Source of the DNA: STC-113 sp964553745
GTDB taxonomy: Bacteria; Patescibacteriota; Gracilibacteria; BD1-5; UBA2023
Assembly (NCBI GenBank): GCA_964553745.1
Contig: CAZKLD010000020.1
Location: forward strand, 1-23,715
DNA length: 23,715 bases
Reading direction: 5' to 3'
The first letter of the stretch is position 1. Every line of letters starts with the position of its first letter. Below the pieces are notes generated by a model, which worked only from the letters and a program-made list of their open reading frames with translations, had not been told where the DNA came from and searched no databases. The translations under genes and the position numbers were made by a program. This document shows positions 1 to 8,534 of the stretch, in pieces.

Positions 1-28
1 AAAAAAAAGGCCGACTGGGTCGGCCTTC
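1..28 (-). terminator. Rho-independent terminator of the 54-788 minus-strand genes
   Basis: On the minus strand the sequence is a GC-rich hairpin, AAGGCCGAC-CCA-GTCGGCCTT, followed by a run of T (the A-run at the window start). It lies 25 bases after the TGA at the end of the 54-458 gene. This placement supports TGA being a real stop in that gene, because reading it as glycine would carry translation through the hairpin. Confidence 0.85.
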
Positions 29-53
29 TTGTGCGGCATGTGAATCTGGGAAT

Positions 54-458
54 TCAGTGAGATGGGGACTTGCGTGAACCCCCATGACAGAGGCGATAGT
101 AATTAATGCATAGCATCGCAAAGCCTCCTATCATGGTTGTGCCAAGGCAGATGAGCCCTACGGTTAGCACTTTATCATCGGTGCCGAATAGCCCGACTCC
201 GTAGAGCACGACCGAAATCCAGGCCATTTCCTTCAAGGCTAAGAGGATTTTCGGTGTCTTGTTGCCGTTGCCGTATGGGAGGAACAGAGTGCTGAAGATG
301 GCAACGAACATGACTCTGAGGATTAGCAGGCCCGCATAGAGCATCTTGTTCTGCGCCCCGGCATATTGTGCCAGCAACATGATGGCAGCAAACCACACGG
401 CCTCGCGCATGAAAGCGACGAGCAGGGGGTGATCATTTCGGAATGATTTCCAGTTCAT
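54..458 (-). CDS. Small multi-pass membrane protein, unknown function (standard-code-like)
   Basis: This encodes a 134-residue protein with about four hydrophobic segments (near residues 15-35, 40-60, 78-95 and 98-120) and a short basic tail, so it is probably an inner-membrane protein. I do not recognise the family. The start is fixed by a strong Shine-Dalgarno, AAGGAGA, 9 bases upstream. The stop is TGA followed at once by a terminator. All glycines use GGN and there is no in-frame TGA, unlike most of this window. It follows the SemiSWEET-like gene by 30 bases and probably shares its transcript. The GC-richer codons suggest an origin in an organism using the standard code, by transfer or through assembly chimerism. 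Confidence 0.75.
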   Translation of the reverse strand: MNWKSFRNDHPLLVAFMREAVWFAAIMLLAQYAGAQNKMLYAGLLILRVMFVAIFSTLFLPYGNGNKTPKILLALKEMAWISVVLYGVGLFGTDDKVLTVGLICLGTTMIGGFAMLCINYYRLCHGGSRKSPSH

Positions 459-488
459 GACTATCTTTCTCCTTTTTACTACGGTTAT

Positions 489-788
489 TTATCTTTGTTT
501 TTCTGCTGATTGGGCGGATTTCCTGTATCTGAACCAGAGGATTACCGTTGTGAGCGATATGAGCGAGCTCCCTCCCATGCCGTAAAACATCGGATCAGAA
601 TGGAGGTTCAATTTGCCGTGCAGGCTAATGGCAAATTGGAAGATGAAGAAAATCAGCCACATCCAGACGGATACGTTATCTGAACTTTTTGTTTTTATCA
701 TTTCAATCGGTTGAGGCAGCAAGGCCACCATGTTCAGATACATGCCCGCGTCAAATATGAACTTAAGCCAATTTTTAAATTCTTCCAT
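489..788 (-). CDS. SemiSWEET / PQ-loop-like small membrane protein
   Basis: This 99-residue protein has about three transmembrane helices. The stretch LPQPIEMIKTKSSDNVSVWMW matches the Pro-Gln loop and SxWMW pattern of SemiSWEET/PQ-loop sugar transporters, which work as dimers of three-helix units; transport of a sugar is inferred from the family only. The start is supported by AGGAGG 8 bases upstream. The stop is TAA. A promoter (TTGACA-N16-TATTTT) lies upstream on the minus strand. No glycine uses TGA. It is first in a two-gene transcript with the membrane protein at 54-458 and shares that gene's foreign-looking codon use. Confidence 0.72.
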   Translation of the reverse strand: MEEFKNWLKFIFDAGMYLNMVALLPQPIEMIKTKSSDNVSVWMWLIFFIFQFAISLHGKLNLHSDPMFYGMGGSSLISLTTVILWFRYRKSAQSAEKQR

Positions 789-1126
789 CCTGATATCCTC
801 CTGACTCTATGAATTTTTCAGATGAATTAACGGTTGGCATCAGTTACAAAATACATAAAATCAGCCTATTGTCAATTATTTATGCTTTATTAGATCATGG
901 GCATCATTCATCCAATATCTGATTTTCTCTGGATATTAGAATTTTCGTAATATTCACAATCGCTTCTCACAAGGCTCTTCCTGACACTCATTCGTCTATA
1001 TTCCTAATATTTCAGATTTCATATCCTTTTCAGTTGCAATCCGCAATCATATTCTTAAAATCATTAATAATAACCTAAATATAAAATAAAGAATGGTTTT
1101 GTCAATTATATCTTAACTTAAATATT
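789..1126. other. AT-rich intergenic region between divergent genes
   Basis: No gene was found in either code. The stretch separates the standard-code-like pair (minus) from the code-25 NAD cluster (plus), so a compositional or assembly junction would fall here. It holds the 848-875 promoter and presumably the promoter of the nadD-like gene, for which I see no convincing pair of hexamers. Confidence 0.5.
848..875 (-). promoter_or_regulatory. Putative promoter of the 489-788 gene
   Basis: On the minus strand a perfect -35 TTGACA (875-870) is followed by a 16-base spacer and TATTTT (853-848). The start codon is about 60 bases downstream. The -35 and next bases, TTGACAATAG, recur upstream of the other minus-strand standard-code-like gene at 10186-10782. 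Confidence 0.5.
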
Positions 1127-1705
1127 ATGATACCAAAAATAGCAATTTATTGAGGAGCATTTGACCCTCCCCAGCTCGCACATGAGAACATAATCAAAGA
1201 GGCGATCATCAAGCTCGGATTGGATAAGCTGTATATTGTTCCAAGCGGGCCTCATCCGTTCAAGGAATACAAGACCAGCACAGAAATCAGGAAGAAGATA
1301 ATGGAGATTTTCATTGATGCTATAAATTCAGACAAAGTTGAGCTTTGTGATGTTTTTCTCGATGGCAAGATTAAGAATACAACGCTTGAAACTGACAGAT
1401 ATTTTAAACGCATGCTCTGATTTTCCCCATATCAGATATTCGGCTCGGACCTCATAGATTCGATGTGGATTTGGGATCCGAGCGGGGAAGTGGCCATGAG
1501 GCTGCCAAAAATAATAGTGAAACGACCTTGATTTGAAATTGATGACTCTAAGATTGCAAATTATCTGACTTTTGATCCGTTCGATGATTCTAGTGTCTCA
1601 GGATTATCGAGCACTCAGGTCAGGGAAAATATCAAGAAGAATATCTTTACTTGAATGAACCCCGCATTAGTCGCTTATATAAGGGACAATGGAGTTTATT
1701 TATAA
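1127..1705 (+). CDS. nadD: Nicotinate-nucleotide adenylyltransferase-like protein (NadD family), altered HxGH motif
   Basis: Read with TGA as glycine this is a 192-residue Rossmann-fold nucleotidyltransferase ending in TAA. NadD-family features are the opening GGAFDPP loop (first Gly is TGA), YIVPSGPHPFK, a GSDLIDSMW segment like the family's GxDN...W, KRPGF, and a C-terminal SSTQVRENI that matches the ISSTxxR signature. The family joins NaMN or NMN with ATP to make the dinucleotide of NAD. The usual HxGH catalytic motif reads QLAH here, so the first His is Gln and the Gly is Ala; activity or substrate may differ. The start ATG lacks a Shine-Dalgarno, as is usual for code-25 genes here. It is followed by ADP-ribose-related genes on the same strand, which fits a role in NAD metabolism. 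Confidence 0.8.
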
Positions 1706-1733
1706 ATGCTGAACGATATTTTCAAAAAATATT

Positions 1734-1780
1734 TGACATTATGATTTATTCTATATACTTGAGTGTAATAATAACACACT
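1734..1780 (+). promoter_or_regulatory. Possible promoter and palindromic operator before the Nudix-ARH pair
   Basis: TTGACA at 1734-1739 is followed by AT-rich sequence with TATACT at 1754-1759 (spacing short at 14). An inverted repeat AGTGT-N9-ACACT spans 1762-1780, 25 bases before the Nudix start. It could be a binding site for the NrtR-type regulator encoded downstream, but the palindrome is short and I found no second clear copy. Confidence 0.3.
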
Positions 1781-1804
1781 AAATATTACCTAACCAACAT
1801 ATAC

Positions 1805-2419
1805 ATGAATGCAATAGTCGAAAGCTTGAAAGCAGAAAGCAATATAAATATAATCAATAAGACAACATTGTTCGAAAGGAGATTCGTCAAGGTTGTTCTG
1901 TATGAATATACAAAGTGAGATAGTCCTGATATCCATGAATATGAATCCATAGAGAGGGTGAAGGTGAGTGATATCGTTGCTGCCTTGACCGTTACCGAAG
2001 ATCAGAAAGTTGTCCTAATCAACCAGTTTAGGATTCCACAAGGCAGATTCTGCATTGAGAGCCCCGCATGATTGCAAGATAAGAAAGATGAAACGCTAGA
2101 AGAAACAGCAAGGAGGGAAATATTAGAAGAGACATGATATGCTCCATGAGAAATGATTTATGTCGGCAAGACTCCTACTTCTTCAGGATTGACTTCTGAA
2201 ACTATCGACTGTTATGTCTGATTGAACTGTAAGAAGGTCTCAGATGTCTTGGAGCTCGATAATGCCGAGGATATCCAGGTTCTAGAGGTGCCGCTTTCTG
2301 AGATGGATGATTTTGTAGAGGCAATCAGGAAAAAAGTTGGATTGACTATCGATAGCAAAGTATTATTCATGCTTTGAGAATATAAGAAATTAATCGCTAA
2401 AAAATTGACAGATGGATAG
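1805..2419 (+). CDS. Nudix hydrolase, ADP-ribose pyrophosphatase-like
   Basis: This is a 204-residue Nudix protein in code 25. The Nudix box runs from AGLQDKKDE to REILEETGY (about residues 88-112): the REUxEExGU half is intact, and one extra residue sits between the first Gly and first Glu. The N-terminal beta-rich part, the VLINQFRIP strand before the box and the PTSSGLTSE segment after it resemble ADP-ribose pyrophosphatases, which split ADP-ribose into AMP and ribose-5-phosphate. In-frame TGA codons supply glycines including the one in EETGY and those of CVGLN and LGEY. It ends at TAG and overlaps the ADP-ribosylglycohydrolase start by 8 bases, so the two are co-translated. The pairing suggests that ADP-ribose released by the glycohydrolase is then recycled. 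Confidence 0.87.
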
Positions 2420-3443
2420 AGAACTATTAAAAGAAAAGCTTGAGTGAGCCATAATGGGATGAGCAGCATGAGATGCAATAGGTCTGCCCGTCGAAATGAA
2501 GACAAAAGAGTATATCAAGGCTGAATTCTGATACATTGATAGATTTCATGAGACTAGGAAGAATATATTTTTTGCAAAATGATGATTTGATGAAGAGGGG
2601 GTTTGATATATCTCAGATGACACCCTTCTCACTCTTGCGACACTCGATTCTCTATCCGAATCTTGAAAACTTGATTTCGATTCTGTATGAAGATATCATT
2701 TGAAATATTATGACACATTCCCATATTGATTCTGAAAAAGCACCAAGAATGCTTTGGAGGCTATCAGATCGGGGGCATCATATCTTGAGACATGAAGCCC
2801 ATCGTGAACTGGAAACGGAATAATGATGAAACAAGCTCCTCTCGCTTTCTATTATGCAATATCAGATATCTCTGAAGAGCAGATGAATAAGGAAATAAGG
2901 ACTTATTCATGCATGACCCACGCCAATAAGATTACAGTTGTCTCTGCTATTGTACACAACATGTTACTTATGGAATTGATAAGATCCGACTGAGATATCG
3001 GCAAGAAAGAGCTTTTCTGAAAGCTTCTTGAATGTGCTCTTAAATATGAATCAGAGATAACGGACCTGGAGTCTGATTGAGAAAACATATCAGATAGAAT
3101 CAGAGAAATATGTGAATTGATAGATGGTGATGGGGTTTTCAGTCTCAGCGATGAGATGATTTTGGAGAAATTCTGATGGTGAGAAGAGAAGATCTATAAA
3201 TCTTGCTACATTGCAGTCACATTGCCTATCGTATACTCGATTTTCCTGAGAAACCCTGATTTAAGATGATTCTTTGGCTCGATAAACATATGAGGAGATA
3301 CTGACAGTTACTGAGCTATCATGTGAAATATGGTCGGAGCTTACAGGGGCGGATTCTTGCATGATAAATTCCTCTGACAATTACAAGATTTTGATACGCT
3401 CAAAGAAAGGATAGCAGTTTTCGCGCAGAAATTCATTAACTAG
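2412..3443 (+). CDS. ADP-ribosylglycohydrolase (ARH/DraG family)
   Basis: This 343-residue protein has the family hallmarks: GGAAGDAIGLPVE near the N-terminus, the metal-binding SDDTLLTLATLDSL, a central MKQAPLAFYYA helix, and the C-terminal GGDTDSYGAIMGNMVGA that carries the second pair of metal-binding aspartates. Enzymes of this family remove ADP-ribose from modified proteins or small molecules using two Mg or Mn ions. About 30 glycines are encoded by TGA, including two of the GGAAGD loop and one of the GGDTDS loop. It is cut into pieces under the standard code. The start overlaps the preceding Nudix gene by 8 bases and the stop is TAG. Its target is unknown; no recognisable ADP-ribosyltransferase lies in this window. 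Confidence 0.92.
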
Positions 3444-3447
3444 AGAA

Positions 3448-3482
3448 TTTGCATTTTACCGAAATACAGCTATAATCCGTAT
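3448..3482 (+). promoter_or_regulatory. Putative nrtR promoter with overlapping short inverted repeat
   Basis: TTTGCA (3448-3453) and TATAAT (3471-3476) are 17 bases apart, with the regulator's ATG at 3505. An inverted repeat ATAC-N11-GTAT (3464-3482) overlaps the -10, a layout that would allow autorepression. The promoter call is stronger than the operator call. Confidence 0.5.
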
Positions 3483-3504
3483 TATATACACCCTAATTCT
3501 TCCT

Positions 3505-4209
3505 ATGACAATAAACCACAATGAAATCAAGGAGCAATTTTCTGAAAATATTTTCTGATTATCCATTCCTGCCCTTGCTCTTGATATAGTGATATTCACG
3601 ATTTTCAATGAAAAATTATGCGTTGTCATGACGTCACGCCCGAAAGAGCCAGAAAAAGGCAAACTAATCCTTCCTGGTTGAATAGTGAAGAGCTGATTCT
3701 CTCTTGAGGATAATTTTGATGACATCCTGCTGAGGAAAACCTGAATAAGATGAATCTATAAGGAGCAGCTTTATTCATTCGGCAAGCCAAACAGGGATGA
3801 GAGATGACATATTGTTTCTATTGCATATTATGCCCTTGTGGATAAAGAAAGCTTTATGAAAGATGCCGATTTCACCAAAATTCAATTAGTCGAATATGAT
3901 AAGCTGGATGATCTGGAGATATGATTCGACCACAAAGAAATACTTGAATACGCCAAACAAAGGCTTAACTGGAAACTTGAATACACCAATATTGCAAAGA
4001 ATATTTTGCCTGCGAGCTTCACGCTTACTCAACTTCAGAAAGTATATGAAATAATGCTCTGACAAACTCTAGACAAGAGAAATTTTCGCAAGAAGCTACT
4101 CGCACTCAAGATTGTAAAAGAAACTTGAGAATTTGAGAAAGTAAGATCGAATATGGCTAGGCTATATGAATTTTCTGACAAAGAACTTAAGATAGTCTGA
4201 ATATTGTAA
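3505..4209 (+). CDS. nrtR: NrtR-type transcriptional regulator (degenerate Nudix plus winged helix)
   Basis: This 234-residue protein has an N-terminal Nudix fold (about residues 20-150: ALDIVIFTI, TSRPKEPEKGKLILPGG) and a C-terminal winged helix (about 165-230: LPASFTLTQLQKVYEIMLG followed by LDKRNFRKKLLAL). This is the architecture of NrtR, which represses NAD-biosynthesis genes and is released by ADP-ribose. The Nudix box has lost the catalytic REUxEE core (it reads DDILLRKTG at that place), as expected for a sensor rather than an enzyme. It sits in a cluster of NadD-, ADP-ribose pyrophosphatase- and ADP-ribosylglycohydrolase-like genes, a fitting regulon. It has its own likely promoter, and the 12-bp stem of the terminator overlaps its last codons. 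Confidence 0.88.
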
Positions 4210-4240
4210 TCCCTGTGGATTACAATATTTTTTTATTTTT
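4201..4240 (+). terminator. Rho-independent terminator closing the NAD cluster
   Basis: A perfect 12-bp stem, ATATTGTAATCC (4201-4212) and GGATTACAATAT (4217-4228), with a CTGT loop is followed by T7-A-T5. The nrtR stop codon lies inside the left arm. Confidence 0.9.
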
Positions 4241-4273
4241 AATTTATAGGAATTTGAAGTGAAATCTAATCGA

Positions 4274-4329
4274 TTGACATCCCGCGGAATCTAGTTTAAC
4301 GGGCAAGACTGGAATCGAGTCTTTTCCGC
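4274..4329 (+). promoter_or_regulatory. Structured leader candidate upstream of the macrodomain gene
   Basis: TTGACA (4274-4279) is followed by nested inverted repeats. GCGGAA (4284-4289) pairs with TTCCGC (4324-4329), and inside it AAGACT (4305-4310) pairs with AGTCTT (4318-4323) around a 7-base loop. A competing CCCG/CGGG pair exists (4281-4284 with 4300-4303). The reading frame of the downstream gene stays open through this region but has no ATG, so it may be a 5' leader. I see no match to a known riboswitch or tRNA. Confidence 0.3.
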
Positions 4330-4385
4330 ATCTTCACCGAGTCATAAAAATCATTTCACGGGCAGTTTCAGATAACCTGGATCTG

Positions 4386-5255
4386 GTGAATTATAATTGA
4401 AAGATAGATCCTATATGAGCTGCTAGGGCATCAGACACTTTGGCCCATCTTCAAAGATGATATTATGATCTGCCAAGCTGAAAGAGGGTTATGATCTCAG
4501 AGATGCTCGATTCATCAATTGCAAACTCAAAACTATTTTCTGATGATGATTTTGATATCATAGAAGCAAATCAGAAAATGCTTTTTAAGCGATCTGCGCC
4601 TTTTGAGACTGAATTCCAAGTGGTCGCATCTTCGACTCTGGAAGCTATATTTTCATGTAGAGAAACACTTGATATCGATAAAACTCTTGTATTGAATTTT
4701 ACCTCAGGAATGAAGCCATGATGAGAATTCAGGGCCTGATTATTCACTCAGGAGGATGAGCTTATAATATCATCATGATTATACCTCAGCCTGATATCGA
4801 ATGAATTATTCTATCTTATGAATCGCTTCAGGAGCACTCATTTCTATTCCGACCAAATGATATTCTCACCTGAAGTCCCTATAATCAGAGATGCATATTG
4901 AGAATTGTTAAATAAGCCTTTTCCAGTAGCATTCATAAGTTCCCCCGCAGTAAACAGAAGGATGGTATTGAAAAAAGAACCCGAATTAAAAGATGAAATA
5001 GATAGTATCATGATTGGGCGAATAGGGAAAATATTGGCCATAGCTTCAGCGAATTGATATGAAAATCTTATTTTATGAGCTTGGTGATGCGGTGCTTTTT
5101 GACATTCTGCAGAAGATGTCTCATCTTATTTCGCCTGACTTCTTTTAAGATGAGGTGAGTTCGAGTGAAGATTCAAAAATATAATTTTTTCTATATATTC
5201 AAAAGGTGATACCAATGTTAATTACGATAGCTTCTGCAGAAAATTTGCAATCTAA
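4386..5255 (+). CDS. TIGR02452/DUF2263-type macrodomain protein (PARG-like)
   Basis: Read in code 25, this protein shows the order of motifs of the TIGR02452 macrodomain family: an N-terminal ASDTLAHLQRGYYDLPSGK segment, the ADP-ribose-binding KPGGEFRAGLFTQEDEL loop, YSDQMIFSPEVPIIRD, ISSPAVNRR, and a C-terminal LGAWGCGAFGHSAEDV. Bacterial PARGs carry GGG...QEE at the loop; here it is GGE...QED, so the general acid-base glutamate is kept but its neighbours differ. The family binds or hydrolyses ADP-ribose; catalysis here is inferred. No in-frame ATG covers the conserved N-terminus. GTG at 4386 (289 residues) is my best start, and ATG at 4491 would cut conserved sequence. It lies just after the NAD cluster terminator and extends its ADP-ribose theme. 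Confidence 0.82.
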
Positions 5256-5283
5256 AAGTTATTAATTTTTAACTTTCCTTTTT

Positions 5284-5691
5284 ATGAATTCTAAATTTAT
5301 TTTGAGATTCATCATCTCTATTTTCCTGGGGATAATCTTCGGACTCGTCTGCGTCATATTAGCCAGCTCTTGAAATCCTTGAATCTGGTGAACCCCTCAG
5401 ATGTGGTCGATTCTCTATAACAGATTCCTCATTTGAGTTGTAATCGCCGTCGTGTGAGTCCACACTTTTCATCCTCTCTTCTGATTCAGGATGTATCCTT
5501 TCCTACGAGGAGCTGTATTCTGAGTTCTCATTTCTATCGATCTGGCAATATGAATCTTCATTAGTCCCATGGTTAATGCAGTATCGATTTTCTGGCTCAC
5601 GATTATCGCTTGAGCGATTTATTGATTGATTATAGATGTGGCTGCAACCAGATTATCAGGCGAGTGAATCGAGATATTGGGCAAAAGATAA
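5284..5691 (+). CDS. Small four-helix membrane protein, unknown
   Basis: This 135-residue protein has about four transmembrane helices (near residues 5-28, 45-63, 75-95 and 101-120). Eleven of its 17 glycines are TGA. The stop is TAA. I recognise no family. It starts 28 bases after the macrodomain stop on the same strand and may be co-transcribed with it. There is no Shine-Dalgarno, which matches the other code-25 genes. Confidence 0.75.
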
Positions 5692-5743
5692 GATAATTCA
5701 TTCAGATATCGAAGACCCTCTAAAATTCTCAATAAAGCTAGGT

Positions 5744-5798
5744 CGTGTGACGACGGGATGAAGATATTTTTGACAGTCACCCTCCAGAGCTTGGCTCT
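5744..5798. terminator. Hairpins between convergent genes, possible weak terminator
   Basis: Two short hairpins, GTCGT-GTG-ACGAC (5744-5756) and CAGAGC-TTG-GCTCTG (about 5785-5799), lie between the membrane protein (plus) and the CDF transporter (minus). Neither has a clear T-run, so termination here is only a suggestion from position. Confidence 0.3.
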
Positions 5799-5815
5799 GA
5801 AGCTAAAGGATTATT

Positions 5816-6706
5816 TTATCATTGATGCGGTTCTCATTCTTCCAGATAATCCGGATGCAGATAAACTTTTGTCTCCTGTCCTAATTCCTTCTTTATCTTT
5901 TCTGAAAGATTCAGCATAGAGTCATGAAGATTCTTGACTTTCATATCTCACTCGACTACCATATGGGCTTCAACTTGCTTTATTTTTCCTTTTTTCGTTT
6001 TCAGGTCATGGAAAGATTTTATATTCGAGCATTTGGAAGTTTCTAGTATTTTCTGTATATTATCGATTTCTTCTTTCGATAGAGCCTTATCCATAAGCAG
6101 ATCAAACCCTTCTATAATAATATGAGAGCTTGAATAGATCATATATCCGGCTATCAGAATCGAAACAATGGAATCGATCTGCCAGAATCATGTCAGCTTA
6201 ATCAGAATGAGGCTCAATAAAACTCATAAATTCATATATATGTCAGTCTTATAATGAAGAGCATCGGATTTAAGAACTAGGCTTCATGTTCGTTCTGCAG
6301 CCTTTTGGAGGTATTTAACAATGAATAAAGTCATTATAGTCACCGCAACCATTGTTGCTATTCAGAGATAGCTTGACTGAATTTCAACATGGATTATAAG
6401 GTTATGTATTGATTGGTAGATTACGAAAACCCCTGCTCACAATATGAATCATCCCTCGAAAATGGCTCAGAATCATTCTACTTTCGAGTGGCCGTAATTA
6501 TGGTCATCATCGGCTTCCTTGTTGGATGTTTTGACGATGAATAGGTTCAGAGCGCTGACAAAAATATCTCACAAGCTGTCTATCGCTGATGTTATCATTG
6601 ACATGGATCCCAATCCGAGTCAGACTGTAAATTTTGCAAGTGTTCAAAAAATGGCCGAGGTTATTGCCCACTTAATGGCTCTCGTTTCAATTTTCTCGTT
6701 AGGCAT
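5816..6706 (-). CDS. Cation diffusion facilitator (CDF) family transporter
   Basis: This 296-residue CDF protein has about six transmembrane segments and a cytoplasmic C-terminal domain. Family features are SAIDSLGDIFVSALN (metal-binding Asp pair in TM2), DDDHNYGHSKVEGFGAI after it, LKSDALHYKTDIYMNLGVL (TM5 His/Asp pair), and DLLMDKALSKEEI leading into the C-terminal domain with the VEAHMVVEGDM strand. CDF proteins export Zn, Fe, Mn or Co against protons; the metal cannot be told here. The first site is A-x-x-D with an HxxxD at TM5, like Zn/Fe transporters. Many glycines are TGA and the stop is TAA. It is alone on its strand. Confidence 0.9.
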
Positions 6707-6737
6707 ATAATAATTGAGATATAATGAATATCTACGG

Positions 6738-6764
6738 ATTATATATTATTTGGCGGAAAGGCAA
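6738..6764 (-). promoter_or_regulatory. Putative promoter of the CDF transporter
   Basis: On the minus strand TTGCCT (6764-6759) is followed, after a 15-base spacer, by a perfect TATAAT (6743-6738), about 30 bases upstream of the ATG. Confidence 0.4.
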
Positions 6765-6910
6765 GAAAAATGATATTTTTGATTGATGCCTATTGATTTC
6801 CTCTGCGTCTTCAGCATTTATCATAAACATATAGGTTTCTCCTATAATTCCTCTTTCATTCTTATGATTATCTGTTATAATCCTTCAAATTTATTTCATA
6901 ACATAAATCT

Positions 6911-8518
6911 ATGGCATACCTATTATTCCCATGAAGACACCATTTGCTCACTAATTTCCAACAGCAGGAATTAAGCCTCATAACTGAGTGAAATGTTTCC
7001 GGACTCAAGGATGTTCATTGAAATCCATTGAAACTCTCTGAGCCTATCGATACCATAATCTGGGTCATCACTTCTGCGAATCACTCGAATACCCGACGCA
7101 ATCCTTTGCCGGGGTATAGAAGGGAAGCGATGATAGAGGATTTTGCAAGGCACATTGAGGCTGATAGTTTTGTCTATCACATCGATGACATCTGATTCAG
7201 TCCAAAATTTCCGCATTATGTCCTTAATAAGATAGAGGTTGATAGTGTCGGGAAACATACTTTAACCCCGGAAAACACTGTTTTAGGATGCTCGACTCCC
7301 GAAGTCATAGATATGTATGAGAAACTCTGATTCCAAGCACTTCCTTTTGAACTTGAGGATAAGCAGAAAAGATCATTCAAAGCAGAGCTTCCATGGAATA
7401 TGGTCGAGAATATCGTCGAGAATTGAAAAGCTTGAGATGACTGGAGAAGAGACCCTAAATATCTGCAAAAAGTATCCCGGGCAAGCCGCAAGATGTATGA
7501 TAAATATTGATTCTGAGACTTGGCGATCGAGCTTCATAATGACCCTCTACTTTGAGATGACGGGGATATAACCGAAACAAGGGATTATAACACTTATGTC
7601 CGCGCTTTCGATGATTGAGCCAAGAGGAAATATGAGATTATCAAAAATATCACCAAGCCATGAAGGATAGTCGATATCTGATGCTGCACCTGATCCCTTA
7701 TAAGGGAGCTCACGCTGGATGAGAGATTCAGGGAATCTGATTTCTATGGAATCGAAGTTGCAAGAAAGTTGTATAATGAATGCCTACACCGAAAGGCACA
7801 ATGACATTTTGCAAATGAGAATGTTTTTTTCTATCAGAGAAATGTCGCTACCGGCAATATATTCCCATCGAATAATGTGGACACCTTCACCACCTTTTCG
7901 CTCGTGCATGAGGTCATGTCTTACCAATGAGAAGAGACCTTGAATAAATTCATAAGCATGATATATGATCAGCTGAAATATTCGGGAAGATGGATAAATG
8001 TGGATGTGGTCGGCCCTAGGAATAAAGATGAGATAGTATATATGGAACTTAATTCATCAGATTGAAGCAATGAGGATCCGCTTAAGGCAATAGAAAAACA
8101 AGAAGATCTGAGGCATCATCTTGAATGATTGTCGACATACTCCAGATTCCTGAGATTCGCTTCTGATTTCCGTCATGAGGAGGGCGATATGATTAGCTAT
8201 GAGCTTGAGGATTTCTGAGGCAAAAAGCTCATAAAGCTCAAGATGCAGGCTGCTTGCGAATTCTTAAGCAAGAAAGATTATACCGATAATTGGTATTCTG
8301 AGATGCATGAGACTTTCTGTTTCTGGAGCTTCGATGACTGGAAAACTGCTCTTGAAGATAAATGATTCAAGGTCTTGTGAGATTCGCATGATTTTGCAAA
8401 TCCATGGATTGTGGAAAACAGATTCGTTTGAAAGGCTGAATTTTATAGGAAGAACTGAGATCAGCTTGAAAATGTCGATTATCCTGTTACGAATATGGTG
8501 ATGGTCGTAGAGAAATAA
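6911..8518 (+). CDS. Nucleotidyltransferase-like domain fused to SAM-dependent methyltransferase
   Basis: This 535-residue code-25 protein ends at TAA. The first ~140 residues look like a nucleotidyltransferase-type Rossmann fold: LLFPGRHHLLTNFQ at the start, IIWVITSANHSNTRRNPLPGYRREAMI, HIDDIG, TLTPENTVLGCSTPEVIDMYEKLGF. The spacing recalls adenylyltransferases with an N-terminal GRxxxxH loop and a C-terminal ST motif, but I cannot assign a substrate. From about residue 240 a class I methyltransferase follows, with SAM-binding RIVDIGCCTGSLIREL, YGIEVA and FTTFSLVHEV as motifs I, II and IV. The middle (about 140-240) is charged and unassigned. It is convergent with the secreted-protein gene, with a shared terminator between them. 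The possible link to the NAD genes upstream rests only on the N-terminal resemblance. Confidence 0.75.
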
Positions 8519-8534
8519 TCATCATAAAACTATA

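Noticed and set aside
1220..1420. Standard-code ORF of 66 residues
   Set aside because: It is an internal fragment of the NadD-like gene, cut by TGA codons that encode glycine.
4284..4329. tRNA-like cloverleaf
   Set aside because: Nested stems are present but there is no T-loop (TTCRA) or proper anticodon loop on either strand.
6971..7258. Minus-strand ORF of 95 residues
   Set aside because: The plus-strand code-25 frame is continuous here and joins the N-terminal domain to the methyltransferase.
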